Assembly (NCBI GenBank): GCA_014728295.1
Contig: WJLW01000105.1
Coordinates: forward strand, 1-64,000
Direction: 5' to 3'
From: Chitinivibrionales bacterium
GTDB lineage: Bacteria > Fibrobacterota > Chitinivibrionia > Chitinivibrionales > WJKA01
Length of the DNA: 64,000 nucleotides
Shown: positions 16,576 through 24,421 of the stretch, piece after piece
How the letters are laid out: the number at the start of each line of letters is the position of its first letter
How positions within the stretch are numbered: position 1 is the first letter of the stretch
Notes under the pieces: model-generated
The model's database searches: none
Seen by the model: the letters and a program-made list of their open reading frames with translations, nothing else
What the model was told of the DNA's origin: nothing
Program-made: the position numbers and the translations under genes

Positions 16576-17892
16576 TTGGAACCTCCTCCTGATTTATTGT
16601 GCCTGATTGTCCTCATCGTACTACTTCTGTTGTCTTCTTTTTTTTCTGTAGTTAAAGTCATTTTTTCTTCCTCGACGCGATATTCGGCGGCGACCGACGA
16701 TGAACGCGAGAAATACTATGCAAGTAAAATTGAGAAAATCATAGAGCAAAAAGAGGTATTGTCGGCAACCATCTCATTCGGCAAAACATGCTCCAACACC
16801 AGTTTCAGCATAGTCGCCTTCATATGCCTGCCGATGATATTGCCGCATCTGAGGCTAGCCCAGCGCGGCCTGATTGCGTTTTGTTTTTCGGCTTTTTTTC
16901 TCTCATTATTTGCTTATTTCATCCCGCGTGCTGTGGCGCTCAGATTTTTCAGGGAATTAACCCCGCTTACCTTCGGCGTCTATAGCAGCATCAGTTGGCT
17001 GCTGCGCCCTTTTGCATCCTTCTCACTTGGTTTGCACCGGCTTTTGTTGCAACTCTTCAAATATGACGAAAAGTTCGCCTTTTTATCGGATGAAGAAAAA
17101 TCACGCATGCACCAGACCGAGGATCACGAAGAGGGGCTTGATGAAGAGGAACGCGAGATGATCCGCAGCATTTTTGAACTGGGAGACACCACCGTAAAGG
17201 AAATCATGGTACCCCGGGTCGATGTCAAGGCGCTGGAAATCTCTACCGATTTTCAAACAACTCTCAAAGCCATCCAGGGGTACGGCCATTCTCGCATACC
17301 CGTTTACAAGCACAATATCGACGTTATTGCCGGCGTACTCTATGCTAAAGATATCATCGGCTGGATCTCACAAAACACACCGGACAATTGGGACCTCTCC
17401 AGAATAATCAAAAAAGCTCACTTCGTTCCCAACAGCAAAAAAATTGACGATTTGATGGCCGAGTTCAAGGCCAAAAAGATTCATATAGCGCTGGTGGTGG
17501 ATGAATATGGCGGAACGGCCGGCGTCGTAACAATGGAAGATATTCTTGAGGAAATCGTCGGTGAAATCCAGGATGAATATGACGAGGAAGAAGCGCCAAT
17601 CGTCAAGGTATCCGATACCATGTATCGCGTAGATCCTCACATGGATCTGGAAGATCTGGCCGATAAAATCAGCATTAATCTCGATGTGGAAGAGCTCGAA
17701 TATAATACACTGGGCGGCCTGATCTATCATGAATATGGCGATATCCCCGACGAGAATACCGTGATTGATTTTGAGGGCCTGCGCTTAAAGGTTCTGAAAA
17801 TGGATCGCCAGCGAATAGAAAAGGTGCAGGTTGAACTCCCGCAAATCCCCTCTCAAACCTCAACAAACGGCAAAAATGGCAAAGGCATCTGA
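16576..17892 (+). CDS. CorC/HlyC (TlyC)-family membrane protein with CBS domains
   Basis: 438 aa. The start is TTG at 16576, chosen because AAAGGAG at 16561-16567 sits 8 nt upstream. Residues 1-140 contain three or four hydrophobic segments of the DUF21/CNNM membrane domain. EREMIRSIFELGDTTVKEIMVPRVDV near 190-216 opens the CBS pair (to about 335; IHIALVVDEYGGTAGVVTMEDILEE is the second CBS). Residues 350-425 form the CorC_HlyC transporter-associated domain (DPHMDLEDLADKISINL). Family members act in Mg2+/Co2+ efflux or envelope ion homeostasis; the old name hemolysin is misleading. About 100 bp separate it from etfB. Confidence 0.9.
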   Translation: MEPPPDLLCLIVLIVLLLLSSFFSVVKVIFSSSTRYSAATDDEREKYYASKIEKIIEQKEVLSATISFGKTCSNTSFSIVAFICLPMILPHLRLAQRGLIAFCFSAFFLSLFAYFIPRAVALRFFRELTPLTFGVYSSISWLLRPFASFSLGLHRLLLQLFKYDEKFAFLSDEEKSRMHQTEDHEEGLDEEEREMIRSIFELGDTTVKEIMVPRVDVKALEISTDFQTTLKAIQGYGHSRIPVYKHNIDVIAGVLYAKDIIGWISQNTPDNWDLSRIIKKAHFVPNSKKIDDLMAEFKAKKIHIALVVDEYGGTAGVVTMEDILEEIVGEIQDEYDEEEAPIVKVSDTMYRVDPHMDLEDLADKISINLDVEELEYNTLGGLIYHEYGDIPDENTVIDFEGLRLKVLKMDRQRIEKVQVELPQIPSQTSTNGKNGKGI

Positions 17893-17988
17893 TTAGTCCC
17901 GATTGCTTTGCCTGCTCGTCCAGTCACATTGTATTTTTTGTCGTTTTCAGTCAATCTCCCACCCAATTTATATTCAGGAGTGGATATC

Positions 17989-18777
17989 GTGCAGATAGTT
18001 GTATGTATCAAGCAGGTTCCCGCAACTACCAGGGTAAAAATCAATCCGGAAACCGGAACATTGATTCGCGAAGGCGTTGAAAACATTGTCAATCCTTTCG
18101 ACGAATATGCGATTGAGGAAGCTCTGCGCATTAAAGAAAAAAACGGAGCGACGGTCACGGCTATTACTATGGGTCCACAACAGGCCGAAAGCGCACTCAA
18201 GTCGGCGATTGCCATGGGGGCGGATGATGCCGTACTCGTCTCCGACCGGGCATTCGCCGGCTCTGATACCTGGGCAACTTCCTACACTCTGGCCTCCGCC
18301 ATCAGAGAGCTCGGCCGGTTCGATCTGATCATTTGCGGCAAACAGGCAATCGACGGCGATACGGCTCAGGTTGGTCCGGGAGTGGCCGAGATGCTGAAAA
18401 TCCCCTATGTTGCCTGGGTGCGCAAAATAGAAGAAATTACCGACACAAAACTGCGGGTGCAGCGCATGATGGAAGACGGACATGACGTTGTGCAGATGCC
18501 GCTGCCTGCGCTCATCACCGTTGTCAAGGAAATAAACCAACCTCGCATGGCATCGCTGAAAGGAAAAATGCGCGCCAAAAAGGCGCAGATCAAAATGTTG
18601 ACCGCAAATGCACTGCCGATTGATGCAGGCAGAATCGGCCTTAACGGCAGTCCGACCCAGGTGCTGCGCTCTTTTGTTCCCGAGCGCAAAACCGGCGGTG
18701 AAAAAATTGAAGGTGAAGTTCCCGAGCTGGTCACAAAGCTTAAAGACGCCATAACCGGACTGGGCGTCGTCAAATAG
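17989..18777 (+). CDS. etfB: electron transfer flavoprotein subunit beta
   Basis: 262 aa from the GTG at 17989 (MQIVVCIKQVPATTRVKI), which has AGGAG at 17976-17980 and matches the family start; the open frame extends upstream to 17908 without family similarity. FNPFDEYAIEEALR-like and CGKQAIDGDTAQVGPGVAEM segments are the nucleotide- and FAD-binding signatures. The DGDTAQVGP form is the one seen in electron-bifurcating EtfB proteins (as in anaerobic caffeyl-CoA and butyryl-CoA systems), where this site holds the bifurcating FAD and meets NADH. It pairs with the next gene, 10 bp downstream. No acyl-CoA dehydrogenase partner is in the window. Confidence 0.95.
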   Translation: MQIVVCIKQVPATTRVKINPETGTLIREGVENIVNPFDEYAIEEALRIKEKNGATVTAITMGPQQAESALKSAIAMGADDAVLVSDRAFAGSDTWATSYTLASAIRELGRFDLIICGKQAIDGDTAQVGPGVAEMLKIPYVAWVRKIEEITDTKLRVQRMMEDGHDVVQMPLPALITVVKEINQPRMASLKGKMRAKKAQIKMLTANALPIDAGRIGLNGSPTQVLRSFVPERKTGGEKIEGEVPELVTKLKDAITGLGVVK

Positions 18778-18787
18778 AGAGGTCTAC

Positions 18788-19990
18788 ATGGGAATTAAAA
18801 TCGATCTTGAAAAATGTATTGGTTGCAAACTTTGCGTAAAAGCATGTGCCCAGGAGGCGATAGAGGTCGTCGACAAGAAGGCCGTCGTCGATCCGGACAA
18901 GTGCAATCTCTGCGCGGCGTGTGTTGAAGCCTGCAAAAAGTACCAGGCTGTCGTCATCGAAAAAGATGACGCCGGCATCATTGATATTGGCGCCTATAAA
19001 GATGTTGCCGTATTCATCGAACAGCGCGGCGGAGATATACATGGTGTCTCCTACGAAATTCTGGGTAAAGCCCGCAAGCTGGCCGACCAGCTCGGACAGA
19101 AGTTGATTGCCGTCATGATTGGTCATGAAATGCAGCAGGAGGCCGAAGATCTGGTTAAATTCGGAGCCGATAAAGCCGTGTATCTCGATGGCCCCGCGCT
19201 CAAAAACTTCCGTGATGAAGCCTGGGCCACCGTGCTATCCGAATTCATCACAACCGAAAAACCGGCTATCGTGCTCGCCGGCGCCACGGCCATCGGCCGT
19301 TCCTTTATTCCCAAAGTCGCCGCACGCGTCTATGGCGGCTTGACAGCGGATTGCACCGGTCTGGAAGTCGATGTTGAGCAAGGCATTTTGCTTGGAACCC
19401 GCCCGGCATTCGGCGGCAACCTGATGGCAACCATCATTGCCCCGCACCATCGCCCGCAAATGGCAACCGTGCGGCACAAAGTGATGAAAGCAGCCGAGCG
19501 TATCGATAATCGGACCGGTGAATTCGTCATACATTCCGTCGGTGAAGACGCGATCAGCGACCCCACAACCGTCGTTGAAATTGTCAAGGATGTTGAAGCA
19601 ACGGTCAACATCGTCGAAGCCGACGTGATAGTCTCCGGCGGCCGCGGCATGGGCTCACCCGAAAATTTCAAGCTAATCGAGGAGTTGGCTCATACCCTTG
19701 GTGGTGCATTCGGCGCCAGCCGCGCGGCAGTTGATAACGGCTGGGCGTCCTATTCTCATCAGGTTGGTCAGACCGGAAAAACCGTCTGCCCCAAACTCTA
19801 CATCGCCTGTGGCATTTCAGGTTCGGTGCAGCATATGGCGGGGATGCAATCGTCCGACTATATCATTGCCGTCAATACCGATCCTGATGCAGACATTTTT
19901 CACATTGCCGACCTGGGCATCGTCGGCAATGCACTGGAAGTGGTACCGGCTCTTACCGAAGCATTTAAAAAGGAATTAGTATCGTCATGA
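18788..19990 (+). CDS. etfA: electron transfer flavoprotein subunit alpha with N-terminal 2x[4Fe-4S] ferredoxin domain
   Basis: 400 aa, longer than the usual 320 aa EtfA because of an N-terminal ferredoxin domain. Cysteines C10, C13, C16, C20 and C39, C42, C45, C49 form two [4Fe-4S] motifs. EtfA follows from about residue 65 (IGAYKDVAVFIEQRGG) and ends with the FAD-binding domain: VSGGRGMGSPENF, SYSHQVGQTGKTVCPKLYIA, CGISGSVQHMAGM, AVNTDPDADIF. The same fusion is known in CarE of Acetobacterium, part of a flavin-based bifurcating caffeyl-CoA reductase complex. Ribosome-binding site AGAGAGG. Its stop overlaps the hisG start by 4 bp (19987-19990). Confidence 0.95.
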   Translation: MGIKIDLEKCIGCKLCVKACAQEAIEVVDKKAVVDPDKCNLCAACVEACKKYQAVVIEKDDAGIIDIGAYKDVAVFIEQRGGDIHGVSYEILGKARKLADQLGQKLIAVMIGHEMQQEAEDLVKFGADKAVYLDGPALKNFRDEAWATVLSEFITTEKPAIVLAGATAIGRSFIPKVAARVYGGLTADCTGLEVDVEQGILLGTRPAFGGNLMATIIAPHHRPQMATVRHKVMKAAERIDNRTGEFVIHSVGEDAISDPTTVVEIVKDVEATVNIVEADVIVSGGRGMGSPENFKLIEELAHTLGGAFGASRAAVDNGWASYSHQVGQTGKTVCPKLYIACGISGSVQHMAGMQSSDYIIAVNTDPDADIFHIADLGIVGNALEVVPALTEAFKKELVSS

Positions 19991-20856
19991 AAGTATCATT
20001 AGGTTTGCCAAAGGGAAGTCTGGAAAAATCCACCGTCGAGTTGTTCCGAAAAGCGGGAATACATATCCGGATAAGCTCACGCTCATATTACCCGACCAGC
20101 GACGATCCCGAACTCGATCTGATCCTTATGCGCCCCCAGGAGATGCCGCGCTACGTCGAGCAGGGCATTATCGATGCCGGCATCACCGGCTACGACTGGA
20201 CGGTAGAGAACAAGGCCAGGGTAAAGCAGATCTGCGAACTCGAGTATAGCAAGTCAACCCGACAGAAATGCAGATGGGTACTGGCCGTGCCGGAAAAATC
20301 CAGGATCCGCAAACCCGAAGACCTTGCCGGCAAACGGGTCGCTACCGAGCTGCTCGATACGACGAAACGCTATTTCAAGAAGAAAAAAATCGATGTCGAC
20401 GTCGAGTTCAGTTGGGGGGCCACCGAAGTCAAGCCGCCGCGCCTGGTCGATGCGATAGTTGACATAACCGAGACCGGCTCGTCCCTGCGCGCCAATGATT
20501 TACGCATAATCGACACGCTGCTCGAAACCAGTACCCTGCTGATTGCCAATAAGCAGGCATGGGAGAACACCGCCAAGCGAAAGAAGCTGGAAAACATCCG
20601 CTTGCTGTTGCAGGGCACACTCGATGCGGAAAATTACGTGGGAATCAAATGCAATCTTGAAGATTCCCGGCTCGCTGCGATATTGAAAGTCCTGCCGGCG
20701 CTGCACAATCCGACTGTCTCTCATTTATCGGATGCAGGCTGGCTAGCATTGGAAACAATCATAAGCTCTACCGAAGTCAAGCATATCATTCCCCGCCTTA
20801 AGGATGCGGGCGCTTCGGGTATTGTTGAATATCCCGTCAACAAAATCATTGCCTGA
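19987..20856 (+). CDS. hisG: ATP phosphoribosyltransferase, long form
   Basis: 289 aa. HisG condenses ATP and PRPP, the first step of histidine synthesis. The start MKVSLGLPKGSLEKSTVELF, GITGYDWTVEN (about 59-69) and the PRPP loop DAIVDITETGSSLRAN at 155-170 are conserved. The long C-terminal domain (residues about 210-289, MLKVLPALHNPTVS-like, ending GIVEYPVNKII) is the allosteric HisG_C domain, so HisZ is not needed. It begins inside the etfA stop (ATGA), an unusual neighbour for hisG; no other his gene is in the window. A strong terminator follows 20 bp downstream. Confidence 0.94.
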   Translation: MKVSLGLPKGSLEKSTVELFRKAGIHIRISSRSYYPTSDDPELDLILMRPQEMPRYVEQGIIDAGITGYDWTVENKARVKQICELEYSKSTRQKCRWVLAVPEKSRIRKPEDLAGKRVATELLDTTKRYFKKKKIDVDVEFSWGATEVKPPRLVDAIVDITETGSSLRANDLRIIDTLLETSTLLIANKQAWENTAKRKKLENIRLLLQGTLDAENYVGIKCNLEDSRLAAILKVLPALHNPTVSHLSDAGWLALETIISSTEVKHIIPRLKDAGASGIVEYPVNKIIA

Positions 20857-20876
20857 GCGCGTCAAGGTAGGGTCTT

Positions 20877-20908
20877 GAGCTTTACCTGTTCAGGTAACGC
20901 TCGTTTTT
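20877..20908 (+). terminator. rho-independent terminator after hisG
   Basis: A 12-bp stem with one mismatch (GAGCTTTACCTG at 20877-20888 and CAGGTAACGCTC at 20891-20902) around a 2-nt loop is followed by GTTTTT. It closes the etfB-etfA-hisG transcript and lies between convergent genes. Confidence 0.85.
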
Positions 20909-20916
20909 CGCGATCG

Positions 20917-22143
20917 TTACTGCAGGATTAAGCGGAACATGACTTTGAAGCGGATTAGTCTCGTGTTTTTCTTATCTCTTTGAATTGATGATGGATTTAT
21001 GTTGCTGAGAAAACTCTTTTTCTGAAGCTTGTTGACGAATTCCATTATCGACTTTTCATTATCCGTCCAGCCGGTGAGCGCGACGTCAATCGCGTTGGTG
21101 TTGTCAGCAGCCGTTTTTGTTCCCAGGCGATCGAAATAGACACCGCGAGGCCGCTCTGTTCCGATGGCTTCCAGAAATTGCGACCAGTTCGTCTGGCGGG
21201 CGAAGGTATTGTTCATGCGGAGAATTTTCTCAGCCATTTGCTTGTTCTGACTGACCATGCGTCCAATTTCTTTGTTGCTGAGCAGTACCTCCTCGTACTG
21301 CGCCTTTGCCTTTTGTAACTGCCAGCCGGTATACGCATTCAATCCTAACGGCATAATCAGCAACAGCACGGCAATCAAAAACAGCACGACGCCGCCTAGG
21401 TAAACACCTGCCCGCATTCGCCGAAAATTATTCTCAAAGGTCGGCCCGCTGAATCGTGGCACCGCGTTCTCACTTACCTGCAGACAGGCAAGACCGGCGG
21501 CCTGCATAACTTCCGTGTCTTCGAACTGATCGACGGGAATGTGCACGACTTCACTTTCTTCAACCGCCGGGATTTTCTCACTGCTCAACCAGCAGATTGT
21601 GTGCGGAAAAATCAACTGGGGATCCCGGATTTTCAAATAGCGCTCAATCCGGGCAAGGTGACCGGCAAGTGACTCTTCGTAAGCCGGAGCCATATTATAC
21701 ACGCAGACAAGCTGCCGCCGGTAAACCACCCCGATTTTGAAATAACCGTCTCCGGGCGAAATTGCCAGATACGATTCAGGGACAGAATCGGCAAAGTAAT
21801 TGGGAATAGTTGCGAGATAAGCATCATCCGGTGCAACCGCAACAATATTGGAAGCCAGAATCTCCTTGTGATGATTGTAGGGAGCTGGTTGACATACGGC
21901 ATTAAAGCGAAAGCCGCCTGTAGCCTGAATATGTTCTGCTTCGGCAAAGAGCGTTCTGTCCGATTGCCAATACGCTGCGATACCCAGTACGACACCCGTG
22001 TTGAGCAGCAAAGCGTTATGCACGGTTTTATGGCTGTCCCAGGTTTTGGTACGGGTCAGGCTCAGTTTATTGTTGCGCTGCTCAAGTACGGCAAGCGTAT
22101 ATCTGCCGTCTTCAGTCGCAATAATGCCGTGGAACCTCTTCAT
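20917..22143 (-). CDS. PilM/PilN- or GspL-type type IV pilus/secretion assembly protein
   Basis: 408 aa from the ATG at 22143; a TTG at 22149 is in frame two codons earlier. Residues 1-235 resemble the cytoplasmic actin-like PilM/GspL domain in a degenerate form (YLAISPGDGYFKIGVVYRRQ). One transmembrane segment lies at about 249-270 (VVLFLIAVLLLIMPLGL). The periplasmic part has the PilN-type coiled coil (QLQKAKAQYEEVLLSNKEIG) and ferredoxin-like fold (GVYFDRLG, IDVALTGWTDNEKSIMEFVNKLQK). Such proteins link the cytoplasmic ATPase to the periplasmic ring. It is the last gene of the PilB-secretin-PilMN operon, starting 8 bp after the secretin stop. Confidence 0.75.
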   Translation of the reverse strand: MKRFHGIIATEDGRYTLAVLEQRNNKLSLTRTKTWDSHKTVHNALLLNTGVVLGIAAYWQSDRTLFAEAEHIQATGGFRFNAVCQPAPYNHHKEILASNIVAVAPDDAYLATIPNYFADSVPESYLAISPGDGYFKIGVVYRRQLVCVYNMAPAYEESLAGHLARIERYLKIRDPQLIFPHTICWLSSEKIPAVEESEVVHIPVDQFEDTEVMQAAGLACLQVSENAVPRFSGPTFENNFRRMRAGVYLGGVVLFLIAVLLLIMPLGLNAYTGWQLQKAKAQYEEVLLSNKEIGRMVSQNKQMAEKILRMNNTFARQTNWSQFLEAIGTERPRGVYFDRLGTKTAADNTNAIDVALTGWTDNEKSIMEFVNKLQKKSFLSNINPSSIQRDKKNTRLIRFKVMFRLILQ

Positions 22144-22151
22144 ATTCAAAC

Positions 22152-24404
22152 TTATTCTTCGTTCGCGGTTTGGGCTTCGGTGGACTGACCGCGCTTTTTG
22201 AGCCTGTTGAAAAAGGGCAGCCGTCGGCGGTTTTCCTCTTCGTCTTCTTCAGCATCCTCTTCATCAGACATTGGAATCGGCCGGGACTGGATCATGGCCG
22301 GAGATTCTTCATTGACTTCTTCAACCAGCTCTGTATTTTCTTCTTCAATTGCCTGATCAAATGACTCTTCCTCAAGGGGAGCCGGTTCAATCGCTTCACC
22401 TTCGGGCATCCTTTGAAGCGTATCGTGCCTGAGTGTGTCGTATTTGATATATTTATCATCCTCTGAACCGGTTACCGTATGACCTTCGAACGAAGGCTTC
22501 ATAAATGATTTGACGCGTTCCACTCCTTTGATAATCGGCCGTTCGAAAATGTTCTCACCGGCACGATCGAAATCGTCAAGGATTTTCTGCAAGTCAACGG
22601 CGACACCCTTGGATATAATATGAGGTGTTACATAAATTACCAGATTTGTTTTGCTGCGGGTTCTGGAGTTACTGCGAAAAAGCGGTCCAACAAGCGGGAG
22701 ATCCCCCAGAATGGGGATCTTATTGTGGCTTTTCGAATTGTTATTGCGCACCAGCCCGCCCATCACGAGCGTCTCGCCGTCGTTAAGCCTGACGGTGGTG
22801 GTGATTGAGCGAGAGAATATGTTGGGATAGATAGAGCCCTCCAGCGGCTTTTCGCTGTTGGAAACTTCGGGTGAAATCTCGGCGGTGATCTGTCCGCTCC
22901 GCGAAATCCACGGCGTGATGTTGAGCTGGACACCAAATTTTATAGGCTGGAATCGTACCTGGGGGGTTTCGGAGCCGGCGCTGGTTTCAATTTTAAAATA
23001 CTGAGTGGTCGAAACGTTAAATGTCGCTTTATGCCCATTGAGGGTAACGATCGAGGGTTGCGCAAGGATTTTTGCGATATTTTCGCTTTCTTTTGCCTTT
23101 AATTCGAGGAAGAAATCGTCGGCCAGTTCGCGGATCTTTCCGCCGATCGTCAAATCTGAAAGATTATAGCCTGCAGCAAAATCTTCGCCGGAGAGAGTGG
23201 GAGACTGCAGAAAATTTTCCCTGCCGGCATTCCGGTAAAGATCGACACCGAAGCTTTTGTCAAGACTTTCGGTGTATTCGACGACCAGTACGTCAATAAC
23301 CACTTGCGGCGTGGGAATGTCGATAGTTCTGAGAAAATCACGCGTTGCTACGATATCCTCAGAGGTTCCCGAAACCAGAAGGGCATTTTGTTCCTTGACG
23401 ACCTTGACATTGCTGACCTTGATATTCTTCGGCATGATTTTGGGAACTTCGTCGGCTTTGATATGATGCAGATGCACCAGCTCGGAGGTGGACAAAGCCT
23501 GTCCCGCATGTGAAGCCGGATTGCGATCGCCAATCAGAATGATGCTGCCGCGCTGAATGAAAGTGAATTTCGTCCCACCGAGCAACAGCGCCAGGGCTTC
23601 GGTGAGCGGGACCTCTTCAAGCTTGGCATTGACCTCCGCGCGCAAGTTGCCGTAAGTAACTATTTCGAGTTCGGAATGCTCGGCAATCGCCTTAATGACG
23701 TCTTCCAGATTGCCGTTGGATACGTCGAGAGTTACTTTGCCTTCGTCGTAGTCGATATGGAAAGTGGAACTGCCACTCACCGGTCTCCTCGACCTGCGTC
23801 CTCCCAGGGTTTTCGAGGCCGTTTCGGTGGCGACGGATGAGACAATGAAAATCCCTTTGCGTTTCACTACATCAAACCCATTTCCTTCCAGAATTGCGCG
23901 CAAACCGTCATCCAGGGCAACGCCGTAGAGTTTGCCGGTCACGCGTCCTTCAACGTCATTCTCGGACACGATACTAACGGCTGTTTTTGAACTGAGCTGC
24001 TTGAGGAACTCACGGACTTCGACATTTTCAACATCAACAGTAAGTTTGCCCCGTGAGTAGCGAATAACCGAATGCTCCTTCTCGCTTTTGGTGCGAATGC
24101 GAAAGACGGCTCCTTCCTTTACAACCTCAAGTCCAAGTGTAGCCGTCAGTGTTTTCAAGCCCTGCATAACCGGAACATCACTGAGGTGCAGCGTTACCGA
24201 TCCCTCGACGCCTTTATCCATGACGATATTGAGATCGTAGCCGGTTGAAATAATACGCACAACATCGCGGATATCGGTATCCTTAAAATCAAGTGTCATC
24301 GTCTTTTCATCAACTTCCGACACAGTGTCTTGCTGTGCGAACCCCTCGGTAAAAAAGATCAGCAGGATACCTGCAAGCCAAAAATGTTTACCAGTCAATT
24401 TCAT
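22152..24404 (-). CDS. secretin (GspD/PilQ family) with three N-terminal STN-like repeats and acidic tail
   Basis: 750 aa from the ATG at 24404, which has GGAG at 24413-24416; an ATG at 24425 overlapping the upstream stop is the alternative. Signal peptide about 1-24. Three related STN/N0-like modules follow at about 35-104, 119-191 and 222-292, each ending in a LEVV/FDVV-type strand. A KH-like N1 module lies at 305-363 and the secretin pore domain at about 369-598, with the signature VPILGDLPLVGPLFRS near 562. Residues 648-728 form an acidic, low-complexity extension (EEDAEEDEEEN) ending in a short basic patch. It would form the outer-membrane gate of a type IV pilus or type II secretion machine. 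Confidence 0.93.
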   Translation of the reverse strand: MKLTGKHFWLAGILLIFFTEGFAQQDTVSEVDEKTMTLDFKDTDIRDVVRIISTGYDLNIVMDKGVEGSVTLHLSDVPVMQGLKTLTATLGLEVVKEGAVFRIRTKSEKEHSVIRYSRGKLTVDVENVEVREFLKQLSSKTAVSIVSENDVEGRVTGKLYGVALDDGLRAILEGNGFDVVKRKGIFIVSSVATETASKTLGGRRSRRPVSGSSTFHIDYDEGKVTLDVSNGNLEDVIKAIAEHSELEIVTYGNLRAEVNAKLEEVPLTEALALLLGGTKFTFIQRGSIILIGDRNPASHAGQALSTSELVHLHHIKADEVPKIMPKNIKVSNVKVVKEQNALLVSGTSEDIVATRDFLRTIDIPTPQVVIDVLVVEYTESLDKSFGVDLYRNAGRENFLQSPTLSGEDFAAGYNLSDLTIGGKIRELADDFFLELKAKESENIAKILAQPSIVTLNGHKATFNVSTTQYFKIETSAGSETPQVRFQPIKFGVQLNITPWISRSGQITAEISPEVSNSEKPLEGSIYPNIFSRSITTTVRLNDGETLVMGGLVRNNNSKSHNKIPILGDLPLVGPLFRSNSRTRSKTNLVIYVTPHIISKGVAVDLQKILDDFDRAGENIFERPIIKGVERVKSFMKPSFEGHTVTGSEDDKYIKYDTLRHDTLQRMPEGEAIEPAPLEEESFDQAIEEENTELVEEVNEESPAMIQSRPIPMSDEEDAEEDEEENRRRLPFFNRLKKRGQSTEAQTANEE

Positions 24405-24421
24405 TACAGTTACTCCACGTT

